NCBI RefSeq assembly: GCF_031599675.1
Contig: NZ_CP134223.1
Location: 4,836,001-4,900,000, forward strand
Length of the DNA: 64,000 nt
Reading direction: 5' to 3'
Origin: Paenibacillus pedocola
GTDB taxonomy: Bacteria > Bacillota > Bacilli > Paenibacillales > Paenibacillaceae
Part shown: piece by piece, positions 39,101-48,439 of the stretch
How the letters are laid out: each line of letters starts with the position of its first letter
How positions within the stretch are numbered: the first letter of the stretch is position 1
Notes under the pieces: generated by a model
The model's input: only the letters and a program-made list of their open reading frames with translations
Told to the model about the DNA's origin: nothing
Databases searched by the model: none
Made by a program: the position numbers and the translations under genes

Positions 39101-40256
39101 TTCCACAGCTTCCAAAGATGGTGTTACCACGGTAACTGTGACCGACAATGATCTGAAGACTGCTCTGGCTAAAGCCACAGCTTCCAAGACCGCTGTCGTG
39201 ATCTCCGTGGCCGCAATCACTGACAAGGCAGCTGTACTGAGCCTGACTGCGGACCAAGTGAAACTGCTGGCCGGTATCCATGCTGACAGTTCCGTTGTAA
39301 TCAGTGTTGGCGGATCTGCAGTTTCCCTGCCGGTATCCTTGCTGAAATCTGCTCCTGTAGGTGAAAGCTTCAAGCTGGACATCAAGCAGGCACCTGAAGC
39401 CGCAAGCAAATTGACTACCAGCGTACCTGGTTCTACGGTAATCGGAACTCCGGTTTCTTTTGAAGCTTCTTGGACTACCGCTACCAGCAGCACCTATTTG
39501 AACACACCAAGCAATGTATTCATTAAGAGATCCTTTACAGTTCCAGGCACGATTCAGCCGAAAACTGCCGGCGTGCTCTTCGAAGAGAAGGGAGTAGTAA
39601 CTCCGGTTGCTTCCGTGTTCAAGTCTCAGACAGACGGAACAACTCTTGTTACTGTAAACCGCCCAGGCTTCTCGACTTATGCTGCCGTAAGTAAACCAGC
39701 AGCAGCCTTTACGGATATCGCTTCTTCGAAATCTGCTGACGCCATCCAGGCGCTGGCTAACAAGCTGATCATCCAGGGTACATCGGCAACGACCTTCTCG
39801 CCGAAGAATAACCTGACCCGTGCTGAGTTTACAGCGCTCTTGACCCGCGCACTCGGTCTGCGTACGGATGCTAAAGTTACCTTCTCTGATGTGAAAGCAA
39901 CAGACTGGTACGCTGCTGACGTAGCTGCGGCTTCCAAAGCCGGCCTGATTCTGGGCATCGGCAACGGTAAATTTGCTCCAACCCAAAATGTAACCCGCCA
40001 AGAGCTGGTTGTTATTCTGGACAGAGCGCTTAAATTGACCGGAACCGAACTGAAGAGTGCGAACCCTTCCTTCACGACCTACACAGACAGCGCTAAAGTA
40101 GCTGCCTATGCGAAGGACAGCCTGCAATCCCTGTCTGCTGCCGGCATCATCAGCAGCGACCAGGGAACCAGCTTTAACCCGGTCGCTCCGGCAACCCGTG
40201 AAACGGCTGCTGCCGCGCTGTATCAACTGCTGAGCAAGATTGGTCTGATCGAATAG
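36111..40256 (+). CDS. Cell-surface subtilase with PA and SLH domains
   Basis: Secreted S8 serine protease of 1381 residues, held on the cell wall by S-layer-homology domains. In order: signal peptide (about 1-31, AAFAAS end), I9-type propeptide (about 66-155), catalytic domain with Asp203 (GVIDTGVD), His252 (SHGTHVSG), the oxyanion Asn near 353 and Ser614 (GTSMATPHVAG). A protease-associated domain is inserted at about 390-540. Then come beta-sandwich segments, a Gly-rich linker near 955-978, another beta region, and three SLH repeats from about residue 1200 to the end (FTDIA, FSDVKATDWY, YTDSAKVAAY). The start is TTG with CTGGAGGGG upstream. It stands alone, followed by two hairpins. Probable role: surface or nutritional proteolysis. 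Confidence 0.95.
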   Translation: MEWTKLPRKLSIVALSLGVTAGMIPGAAFAASSLQTPSSSKILSSLTQTSNQTFISPQINTKSSNNVRVIVQLSGQPAAVGKYAAKQGISALSKTATEAAVKSQQTEVLDKADDLGIDLTVNYQYDTVLNGFEVSVPANEIPQLAKISGVTSIYPNSTWYALPEETVTEATYRNDNAPLEQVHADWAWAQGLNGAGLKVGVIDTGVDYHHPDIAAAYKGGYDSFYNDNDPYEEEPLTVEEDPYGTGYGGTSHGTHVSGTIIGQYAAKGDVAQKGIAPGAELYVYKVLGRNLNDPSTSSGSSAQVIDGIERAVKDGMNVINLSLGSDSEKDVNSPDSIAINNAVLSGVVAVIANGNNGEAGYFSLGSPAVSQLAISVGAVTSPIKAYSGSFNAAIENSVTSVTYSTYYPFNVMAFELAQENFADIIGTKPQKIVYADLGAEDDYPAEDITGSIVLLSRGDLTFDAKIATAKEHGAKAVVIFNGNAKKDPSDPTGKRTIANLDVSFTEREGFIGSNLSSGYDYIPTFDIEGKTGRQLARAILASKSDSVYFTFGANYNLKYTTGDEITYFSSLGPSVDGNLSIKPDIVAPGDGVLSTYPAYGGDYSQAYHRSSGTSMATPHVAGLSLLIKQAHPEYSPFDIRAALANTADTLSYKGDPVDLYAQGPGRANVENAIKTPALLEALEPISILDKNYVPQSVINYNPSTSFGTLLPGSSASRALQLKNISGSEVAYTALVDWNYGDPEHVTAKLDKTTVTASAYSASSFNLTVNVAADTEAQMLQGNIVLVPDDESLPVLHLPFAINVDKSAEQPDWGTGIQEAEIVSPIVYNNTSTLLSYNLKAEDINYYEVDLVGLDDVTKGYFQYYATESANKYFNPGKYSTVIGSTYHPYDSNGDPILDANGKPAVANLTEGVYKLQVIGINAEDNTKLPIKIDQYDEDLEFYTAYTSFRFVNGAQPNGGSNGGGGGGGGAVTPTTPTVPAAAAALVEEGAAQVSLTPSTASKDGVTTVTVTDNDLKTALAKATASKTAVVISVAAITDKAAVLSLTADQVKLLAGIHADSSVVISVGGSAVSLPVSLLKSAPVGESFKLDIKQAPEAASKLTTSVPGSTVIGTPVSFEASWTTATSSTYLNTPSNVFIKRSFTVPGTIQPKTAGVLFEEKGVVTPVASVFKSQTDGTTLVTVNRPGFSTYAAVSKPAAAFTDIASSKSADAIQALANKLIIQGTSATTFSPKNNLTRAEFTALLTRALGLRTDAKVTFSDVKATDWYAADVAAASKAGLILGIGNGKFAPTQNVTRQELVVILDRALKLTGTELKSANPSFTTYTDSAKVAAYAKDSLQSLSAAGIISSDQGTSFNPVAPATRETAAAALYQLLSKIGLIE

Positions 40257-40270
40257 TTATAAGTCCCTGT

Positions 40271-40300
40271 CAGTTCCGGTCTCCCCGGAGGCCGGAACTG
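40271..40300 (+). terminator. First hairpin after the protease gene
   Basis: A 9-bp stem, CAGTTCCGG with CCGGAACTG, without its own T-run, just after the stop. Probably protects the mRNA end ahead of the stronger terminator that follows. Confidence 0.55.
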
Positions 40301-40319
40301 AGCAGTGATGCTTGTCCCA

Positions 40320-40358
40320 GGACCGTGCATGGCTTAACAGCCGTGCACGGTCCTTTTT
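40320..40358 (+). terminator. Intrinsic terminator of the protease gene
   Basis: A 14-bp stem with one mismatch (GGACCGTGCA.GGC and its complement), 6-nt loop, then TTTTT. Confidence 0.9.
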
Positions 40359-40377
40359 GGGCCTCTGCATACAGCAC

Positions 40378-40418
40378 AAAAACCCCCAATTTCGTGTAAT
40401 GATACGAAATTGGGGGTT
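40378..40418 (-). terminator. Intrinsic terminator of the hrcA-grpE-dnaK-dnaJ operon
   Basis: A perfect 15-bp stem (AACCCCCAATTTCGT with its complement, 8-nt loop) followed by T on the minus strand, about 48 nt after the dnaJ stop. Confidence 0.92.
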
Positions 40419-40465
40419 GATCTGTCTTCTTATGAATTCACTGAAGATGCTGGATGAAGAGATAC

Positions 40466-41590
40466 TCAATCACCACGGAAGGCACGCTTCACACGGTCAA
40501 AGAAAGATTGCTCCTGCTCATGCGTGTTCTCTCCGTTGTAGGAAGCGAACTGGCGCAGCAGGTCCTTTTGCTCATCGCTAAGCTTGCTCGGGGTCACTAC
40601 AATGACCCGCACATGCTGATCACCTGTTCCGTTGCCGCGCAAGTGCGGAACACCTTTGCCTTTGAGGCGGAAGAAGGTGCCGGTCTGTGTTCCGGCCGGA
40701 ATCTTGAGCTTCACTTTTTCAGTTAAAGTAGGGATTTCGATTTCATCACCAAGCGCCGCCTGGGCGAATGTCAGCGGAACCTCGCACATAATATCGTCGT
40801 TCTCGCGCACGAAGAAATCATGGCTCTTCACACGGATCACGATGTACAGATCTCCGGCCGGGCCGCCGCGTGTGCCGCCTTCACCTTCGCCGGTCATGCG
40901 CAGCTGTGCGCCGTCATCGACACCGGCAGGAATGCGCACATGAATCTTACGCTGCTTCTTAACCTTACCCTGGCCTGCGCAGGTCGTGCATTTTTCCTTG
41001 ATGATCTTGCCTGTGCCGCTGCAATGGGAGCAGGGACGGCGGTTGCGCATTTGTCCAAGCGGAGTATTCTGCACGAATTCCTGCTGGCCGCTGCCATGGC
41101 AGACGGAACAAGTCTCCGGTTTGGTACCCGGTTTAGCACCGGAGCCGAAGCAGGTATCGCAGGCTTCCGTCCGGGGAATGGTAATGTCGGTCTCTTTGCC
41201 GAATACCGCTTCCTTGAATTCAATGGTCATCGTGTACTGCAAATCGCCGCCGCGCTGCGGAGCGTTCGGATCGCGGCGTCCACCGCCTCCGCCGAAGAAC
41301 ATGTCGAAGATATCACCGAGTCCGCCGAAATCTCCGCCTCCGCCAAAGCCGCCGCCCATACCTTGATTAGGATCGATATGACCGTACTGGTCATAACGGG
41401 CCCGCGCTTGGCCGTCACTCAGCACGTCGTAAGCTTCCTTCACTTCCTTGAACTTGGCTTCCGCATCACTGGCTTTGTTGACGTCCGGATGATACTGGCG
41501 CGCCAGCTTGCGGTAGGCTTTCTTCACTTCATCATCTGATGCATCTCTTCCGAGGCCCAGAACCTCATAATAATCGCGTTTCTCTGCCAC
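40466..41590 (-). CDS. dnaJ: DnaJ, Hsp40 co-chaperone
   Basis: Co-chaperone that delivers substrates to DnaK and stimulates its ATPase. The J domain is present ([22 protein letters not shown] in RQYHPDVNK), then a Gly-rich segment, four CxxCxGxG zinc repeats ([32 protein letters not shown]) and the C-terminal domain. I chose the GTG at 41590 (VAEKRDYY) because GGAGGTG lies 6 nt before it; a GTG three codons earlier overlaps that site. It is last in the heat-shock operon. 374 residues is normal. Confidence 0.97.
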   Translation of the reverse strand: MAEKRDYYEVLGLGRDASDDEVKKAYRKLARQYHPDVNKASDAEAKFKEVKEAYDVLSDGQARARYDQYGHIDPNQGMGGGFGGGGDFGGLGDIFDMFFGGGGGRRDPNAPQRGGDLQYTMTIEFKEAVFGKETDITIPRTEACDTCFGSGAKPGTKPETCSVCHGSGQQEFVQNTPLGQMRNRRPCSHCSGTGKIIKEKCTTCAGQGKVKKQRKIHVRIPAGVDDGAQLRMTGEGEGGTRGGPAGDLYIVIRVKSHDFFVRENDDIMCEVPLTFAQAALGDEIEIPTLTEKVKLKIPAGTQTGTFFRLKGKGVPHLRGNGTGDQHVRVIVVTPSKLSDEQKDLLRQFASYNGENTHEQEQSFFDRVKRAFRGD

Positions 41591-41636
41591 TGCTTTCACC
41601 TCCGTACATCCATACTGATCATTCTTGACAATTTAA

Positions 41637-41678
41637 AGGGAAAGTCAAAACACGGGATGCCCCGGTTTGACCTTCCCT
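41637..41678 (-). terminator. Hairpin between dnaK and dnaJ
   Basis: AGGGAAAGTCAAA pairs with TTTGACCTTCCCT (one mismatch). It is followed by only a short T-rich stretch, so it is probably a partial terminator or processing site that lowers dnaJ relative to dnaK. Confidence 0.65.
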
Positions 41679-41708
41679 CTCTTCCACAATAGTGTTTATC
41701 GTTTAAGG

Positions 41709-43595
<1,887 letters not shown>

Positions 43596-43713
43596 TCAAT
43601 AGTTGCATAATGAACACAAATGCTTAAAAGGTACCCGCACATGACTGTACGGCCGGAACATCCGGCAGCACCGTATCATAGCAGGCAGGTGATACCTTAG
43701 GTATATAGACAGA

Positions 43714-44286
43714 CTACATGCTGACTTTGACCATGGCCGGACGAAGAACCTTATCTTTCAGAAGATAGCCCTTCTGGACCTCTTCCGTCACGATACCTTC
43801 TTCGTACTCCTCGCTCTCCACCTGCATAATCGCCTGATGATATTCAGGGTTAAAGGGCTGTCCTACCGTTTCCATTGCTGTAAGTCCTTCAGACTTCAGT
43901 ACCCCTTCAAGCTGGCGGAAAATCATATTGATGCCTTTGGTGAAGGCTTCAGATTCTGCATTGCCCGGAGCCGTTACCAGCGCACGCTCGAAATTATCAA
44001 GTACGGACAGCAGCTCGCCTACAAGCTTGGAGGTGGCGTACTGGGCCAGCTCTTCCTTCTCCTTCTGGGTACGGCGGCGGAAGTTGTCGAAATCAGCCTG
44101 CACGCGCAGCGCGCGGGCCTGAGCCTCCTCAGCCAGCTCCTGGAGGCGCTTAGCGGCTTCACCGCCTGAAGCCTCCTCGAAGGCCGCATCGTTCTCCTGT
44201 ACGGCTTCTGCCTCATCTGCCGCCTGAGTTTCGTTTATAGCTTCATCATTCATCTCATTCGAATCTTGAACCTGTTCCTCTTTCAA
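43714..44286 (-). CDS. grpE: GrpE, nucleotide exchange factor
   Basis: Exchange factor that releases ADP from DnaK. The 190-residue protein has an acidic N-terminus, a long coiled coil (KRLQELAEEAQARALRVQADFDNFRRRTQKEKEELAQYA) and the conserved C-terminal beta part (QPFNPEYHQAIM, VQKGYLLKDKVLRPAMVKV). It starts with TTG at 44286, 8 nt after AAGGAGGTG. It lies 49 bp after hrcA. Confidence 0.97.
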   Translation of the reverse strand: MKEEQVQDSNEMNDEAINETQAADEAEAVQENDAAFEEASGGEAAKRLQELAEEAQARALRVQADFDNFRRRTQKEKEELAQYATSKLVGELLSVLDNFERALVTAPGNAESEAFTKGINMIFRQLEGVLKSEGLTAMETVGQPFNPEYHQAIMQVESEEYEEGIVTEEVQKGYLLKDKVLRPAMVKVSM

Positions 44287-44335
44287 GTTGTCTTCACCTC
44301 CTTCAAATCATTCACGAAAATCATTTACACTCTGT

Positions 44336-45367
44336 TCACTTATACCAGTGTGCCAGCATCGCTGTCAAATCCCGGGAGATAATCCCCAGTATGCCCATCA
44401 CGCGCGCGTATTCCATTCGGGTCGGTCCCAGGATGCCTATACTACCCAGCGCCTTGCCATCCAGTGAATATGTGGCTGTAATCAGGCTGCAGTTGGCAAA
44501 GGCCTCATGCTTATTCTCCGTTCCGATGCGCACCTGTATACCGGTTCCGCCAGATGCGGGGGCCAGCATTTTAAGCAGGGTCGGTGTCTCTTCCAGCAGA
44601 TCGAGAATGGTTTTGACCTTGTCGACGTCCTTGAACTCCGGCTGGGTCAGCATATTGGTCGCTCCGCTGAGATAGATGCGCTGTTCATGATCGCTTTCCA
44701 GCGCCTTATCCAGCACCTGCATTAATTCTTCATAGTGGGAGATGTGACGCTGCATTTCCTCGCCCAGCTCGGAATAGAGCTGGCTCTTCAGCTTGTAGAG
44801 CGGCACATTCACCAGCTTGCTGTTGAGCAGATTAACCACCTTTTCCATTTCGGAAAGGGAAATCTCCGGCGGTATCTGAACCGTACGGTTCTCTACCTGC
44901 CCGGTGCTGGTAACAATAATCGCTACGGCATTATTGCCGTCGAGCGGAAGCAGCTGAAAATGGCGCAATGAAGTATGAAAAACCTCCGGTCCGAGTAGGA
45001 TGGAAGTGTAATTCGTCATATTGGAAAGAATCATTGCCGCATGCTGGATAACCTGCTCTGTAGCGTTCAGCTTCTCGGCGAAAAAAGCGCGGATCGTGCC
45101 CATCTCTGCCGACTCGGCGGAATTCCACGGTACCAGATGATCCACATAATAGCGGTAGCCTTTATGGGACGGAATTCTTCCCGCCGATGTATGAGGCTGC
45201 TCCAGATACCCTAACTCCTCCAGATCGGCCATTTCGTTGCGGATCGTTGCCGGGCTGTAGCCCACATCGCCCCGTTTGGAGATGCTGCGCGAGCCTACCG
45301 GCTCAGCGGAAGAAATATAATCATCTACGATAGCGTTAAGTATCATTCTCTGGCGTTCAGTTAACAT
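44336..45367 (-). CDS. hrcA: HrcA, heat-inducible transcriptional repressor
   Basis: Repressor that binds CIRCE and shuts off class I heat-shock genes. The winged-helix N-terminus (LTERQRMILNAIVDDYISSAEPVGSRSISKR) and the GAF-like C-terminal domain are evident, with the typical ILGPTRMEYARVMGIL segment near the end. 343 residues is standard. It is first in the heat-shock operon, directly behind a perfect CIRCE, so it is autoregulated. Confidence 0.98.
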   Translation of the reverse strand: MLTERQRMILNAIVDDYISSAEPVGSRSISKRGDVGYSPATIRNEMADLEELGYLEQPHTSAGRIPSHKGYRYYVDHLVPWNSAESAEMGTIRAFFAEKLNATEQVIQHAAMILSNMTNYTSILLGPEVFHTSLRHFQLLPLDGNNAVAIIVTSTGQVENRTVQIPPEISLSEMEKVVNLLNSKLVNVPLYKLKSQLYSELGEEMQRHISHYEELMQVLDKALESDHEQRIYLSGATNMLTQPEFKDVDKVKTILDLLEETPTLLKMLAPASGGTGIQVRIGTENKHEAFANCSLITATYSLDGKALGSIGILGPTRMEYARVMGILGIISRDLTAMLAHWYK

Positions 45368-45401
45368 GTAATTCCCTCCTATCGGCTGTGGCTCCGATTC
45401 G

Positions 45402-45428
45402 TTAGCACTCTGTCGAGATGAGTGCTAA
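45402..45428 (-). promoter_or_regulatory. CIRCE operator
   Basis: TTAGCACTC-N9-GAGTGCTAA, identical to the consensus on both arms. It lies 35 nt before the hrcA start and just downstream of the promoter. Confidence 0.97.
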
Positions 45429-45439
45429 CCACTAATACA

Positions 45440-45469
45440 AAAATACCAAACTGACCTTGGCATTGTCAA
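45440..45469 (-). promoter_or_regulatory. Sigma-A promoter of the hrcA operon
   Basis: On the minus strand, TTGACA (45464-45469), an 18-bp spacer and TATTTT (45440-45445). The CIRCE covers the start of transcription, as in other Bacillota. Confidence 0.8.
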
Positions 45470-45712
45470 GTCAGTTCGGCTCCTTGAGTGCGTTATCATG
45501 GCGCTTTTTCCTTATTTCGGGATATGTCTGGCTTTCCGCGACAGACTGCAGTCCAGCTGCATAACTTAACCATTCAGAAAGGAAAGTATTGCAAGCAGGG
45601 TATTTACAGTCTGCGGAATTACATATTTTTCATTTTTAAGCAAGGATTTCGCGATAATAGCGCAACCTCTGCTTCGGTCCTTCGTCTGATAAACAAGGGG
45701 GCGATACGCTTC

Positions 45713-46438
45713 ATGAGACTAAAACGTTCTTCCGTGTTCATGATTTTTGCAGCTGTGCTGCTCTTGGCCAGCGGTGCTTGGGTTTATCTGAGGGACAGGG
45801 CCGGTCATTACGAATGTTCCTTCGGTGAATCGGAATATGCTTCAGTGTTTCAGTGGAACGGAATTGTTTATGATGAAAATTGGGATACTCCGCTCACTGG
45901 CCTTAAAAAAGGTAAACCCGTAGGCGAGATTACTTACACCAAGGCTGACCATAAATGCCCGCGTACGGTCATGCAGGATGGAGACGCTACTGTCCTTGAT
46001 ACCGGCACGAAGCTGTATGCAGTAACAGGGTATAAGGCATCCGCCAGACTATGGGCGGGGGACAGGCTGTATGAAGCCCACAGCAATCCTAATGCTAAAA
46101 CACTTAATGATCTATTGGATGTTGCCGGTAAAATTAAGACCGTCCGCTTCATCAGCGGAATGGACGGGACCACCCGCCTGAAGGACTTCACGCCGGAGGC
46201 TGCAGAAATATTTATTAGGGAGTTTCCCAAGCTGCGGTATATTCCGTTCGAAACACTATACAAACAGACTAAAGGCTGGGTCGGAGACAACTACTGGCTT
46301 GAAATCGAAATGAAGGACGGGTCCACGATGACAATCGTCTATAATACGCTGTCCCCCTCCTTCAACCCTCCTGCGTACGCTACGCCGGAACTTGCAGCAC
46401 TTGTAGAGCAGCAGCGCAAGCTGATCTATATCAAGTAA
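45713..46438 (+). CDS. Membrane-anchored protein of unknown function
   Basis: I do not recognise this 241-residue protein. It starts MRLKRSSVFMIFAAVLLLASGAWVYL, a single N-terminal membrane segment, followed by an external domain with FGESEYASVFQWNGIVYDE and a later segment with YNTLSPSFNPPAYATPELAALV. Two cysteines (HYEC and HKCP) could form a disulfide. AAGGGGG lies 11 nt before the ATG at 45713; a longer frame reaches back to 45488 without a ribosome site. It runs opposite to hrcA from about 345 bp away and ends at a shared terminator. Confidence 0.75.
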   Translation: MRLKRSSVFMIFAAVLLLASGAWVYLRDRAGHYECSFGESEYASVFQWNGIVYDENWDTPLTGLKKGKPVGEITYTKADHKCPRTVMQDGDATVLDTGTKLYAVTGYKASARLWAGDRLYEAHSNPNAKTLNDLLDVAGKIKTVRFISGMDGTTRLKDFTPEAAEIFIREFPKLRYIPFETLYKQTKGWVGDNYWLEIEMKDGSTMTIVYNTLSPSFNPPAYATPELAALVEQQRKLIYIK

Positions 46439-46452
46439 GTGACGGATTTAAA

Positions 46453-46497
46453 AAACCACTATTCTCCCGGAATCGAGCCCCGGACGAATAGTGGTTT
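46453..46497. terminator. Bidirectional terminator between convergent genes
   Basis: AAACCACTATTC pairs perfectly with GAATAGTGGTTT; a T-run follows on both strands. It serves the unknown gene (plus) and the acetyltransferase (minus). Confidence 0.9.
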
Positions 46498-46533
46498 CTT
46501 TTAATATAGATGACGGAAGCCAATCTGCTCCGG

Positions 46534-47046
46534 TTAATCCAATCTCTTCAGCACAGCAATTTCATCGCAGGCATGCTGCTTCTTGCAGTTCACGCAATCG
46601 GTCCAGACCTTCTCCGGGAAGATTTCCTTCTCGACCACGGTGAACCCGTTTCTGAGGAAAAAATCAACTGCATAGGTCAGAGCCATTATCTTCGGAATGC
46701 CCTGGCGTCTTGCCTCTTCCGTGAGCTTCTCCAGAATCATGGAGCCTACACCCTTGCCCTTGCCTTCATCACGCAAACCGATGGAACGGACTTCAACGAG
46801 ATCATTGCCCAGTCTGAACAGCGATCCGCAGCCTACAAACCTGCCGCCGATTTCGGCTATGACAAACTGATCAATCTGGCGGGTCAGTGCTTGCCTGGAA
46901 CGGGGCAGCATGATACCGCGCTGGGCGTATTCCTCTATCATTAAATACAGCGGTTCAACATCCTCCACCGTAGCATTTCTGCATATCACCTTGTGATCTC
47001 CCGCAGGAGCCGCCGACTGGCGGATCATTTCCGTCTTGACAAGCAC
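46534..47046 (-). CDS. GNAT acetyltransferase of the N-acetylglutamate synthase-like type
   Basis: A 170-residue acetyltransferase. Its pattern, ATVEDVEPLYLMIEEYAQRGIMLPRSR near the N-terminus, VRSIGLRDEGKGKGVGSMILEKL (acetyl-CoA loop), and a C-terminal PEKVWTDCVNCKKQHACDEIAVLK, is that of the short ArgA-like acetyltransferases, which may make N-acetylglutamate for arginine synthesis. Start GTG at 47046 with GAGGGG upstream. It is inserted between hemW and hrcA, which are neighbours in Bacillus, and no arginine gene is near. Another amino acid could be the substrate. Confidence 0.85.
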   Translation of the reverse strand: MLVKTEMIRQSAAPAGDHKVICRNATVEDVEPLYLMIEEYAQRGIMLPRSRQALTRQIDQFVIAEIGGRFVGCGSLFRLGNDLVEVRSIGLRDEGKGKGVGSMILEKLTEEARRQGIPKIMALTYAVDFFLRNGFTVVEKEIFPEKVWTDCVNCKKQHACDEIAVLKRLD

Positions 47047-47120
47047 TTTGACTCACCCCTCGTTGTTAATATGAATAAATATACAACAGAGTGAATTACA
47101 ATTCAAGGGGTATTTTAAAA

Positions 47121-48293
47121 TTAAACTTCCGTCAAAGCACCGACAAATTCACCGAAAACATCATTGCCGAACAGGATTCCCTGCTTGCTCAGCCGGTAGG
47201 TGTCACCGTCATGTTCCAGCAGCCCTGCATGCAGCATCTTATGCAGCGAAGCCCCGAAAATCTCCTCCAGCGTTCTACCGAACTGCGCCTGGAATGCATT
47301 GTCCGATACCCCTTCACGCATCCGCAGACCCACCATCATGAAATCCTCCATAGCCTCCTGTTCGGAGATCTCGAAGGAGTCCAGGCGCGGCAGACCGCTG
47401 CGTGAAGCTTCAACATAAGGATTGACGCCTTTAATATTCATATGCCGCTGGCGTTTGACGTATCCGTGTGCCCCCGCGCCAAGGCCGTAGTAATCCTCAT
47501 TGCGCCAGTACGTAATATTATGGCGGCTCTCCATGCCCGGTTTGGCGAAGTTGCTGATTTCGTATTGGGTATAGCCGGCTGCCTCCATAGTGGACATCAG
47601 CAGCAGGTACATCTCCAGCTCATCCTCTTCACTTGGCAGCGGGAGTTTATTCTTGTTAAACAATGTGTGGAAAAGCGTATTCTCCTCCACCTTAAGGCTG
47701 TAGATTGAATAATGAGGCAGGTCCAGCTCCAACGCCTTGCGGATGCTCTCCCTCAGCATATCCACGGTCTGGTTAGGCAGCCCGAACATAAGGTCGACCG
47801 ACAGGTTATGCAGCCCAACACTGCGGGCATTCTCCAGACTGCGGTAGACGTCGTCCACATTATGAATCCGCCCGATGCCGCTTAGCAGCTCATTCTGGAA
47901 AGCCTGCACACCGAAGCTAACCCGGTTAACGCCGCCTTCCTTCATCACAGTCAGCTTATCTATATCTGTCGTGCCGGGATTGGCTTCCATTGAGAACTCG
48001 ATATTGTCATCCCACTGCGGGAAATGTTTGCGCACCGAGCTCAGGAAAAAGGCCATTTCATCCGGCTTCAGCACGGTTGGTGTTCCGCCGCCGACAAAGA
48101 TTGTCTTAATCACACCCGGAGGGGTCTCTTTCACAGTCAGCTCCATCTCCCGGTCAAGCGCGTGCAGATAATCCATCACCGGCTGATCCTTCAGTACATA
48201 GGAATTAAAGTCACAATAAAAGCACTTATTCGTACAAAACGGGATATGAATATATACGGCCTCAGGGGGACGGCCACTTGATTGAGTTGTCAT
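47121..48293 (-). CDS. hemW: HemW, radical-SAM heme chaperone
   Basis: HemN-like radical-SAM protein that inserts heme into respiratory proteins. The cluster motif is visible as CTNKCFYCDF, with YIHIPF before it, VGGGTPTVL, and the YFEVSN/YEISNFAKPG region. It lacks the extra cysteine-rich tail of true HemN, and 390 residues fits HemW. AAAGGAG precedes the ATG. It is downstream of lepA and upstream of hrcA, as in Bacillus. Confidence 0.94.
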   Translation of the reverse strand: MTTQSSGRPPEAVYIHIPFCTNKCFYCDFNSYVLKDQPVMDYLHALDREMELTVKETPPGVIKTIFVGGGTPTVLKPDEMAFFLSSVRKHFPQWDDNIEFSMEANPGTTDIDKLTVMKEGGVNRVSFGVQAFQNELLSGIGRIHNVDDVYRSLENARSVGLHNLSVDLMFGLPNQTVDMLRESIRKALELDLPHYSIYSLKVEENTLFHTLFNKNKLPLPSEEDELEMYLLLMSTMEAAGYTQYEISNFAKPGMESRHNITYWRNEDYYGLGAGAHGYVKRQRHMNIKGVNPYVEASRSGLPRLDSFEISEQEAMEDFMMVGLRMREGVSDNAFQAQFGRTLEEIFGASLHKMLHAGLLEHDGDTYRLSKQGILFGNDVFGEFVGALTEV

Positions 48294-48357
48294 AGCAGTC
48301 TCCTTTATCTAATATTCAGCGCCGGAGCTGCGGCGCAGTCATTGATCCAAAAAGTCA

Positions 48358-48384
48358 GAAAAGGGAAGCCGTAGGGCTTCCCTT
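48358..48384 (-). terminator. Terminator of lepA
   Basis: A 10-bp stem (AAGGGAAGCC and its complement) with short loop and a T-rich tail on the minus strand. It lies before hemW. Confidence 0.75.
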
Positions 48385-48439
48385 GCAGATCAGTTACACA
48401 CGTCAGTAACAGTGCTGCGCACTGCAATCAAAGATAGAT

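Noticed and set aside
39063-40226. 387-codon minus-strand frame
   Set aside because: Antisense to the SLH part of the protease; its product is Ser/Arg/Gly-rich and unlike a protein.
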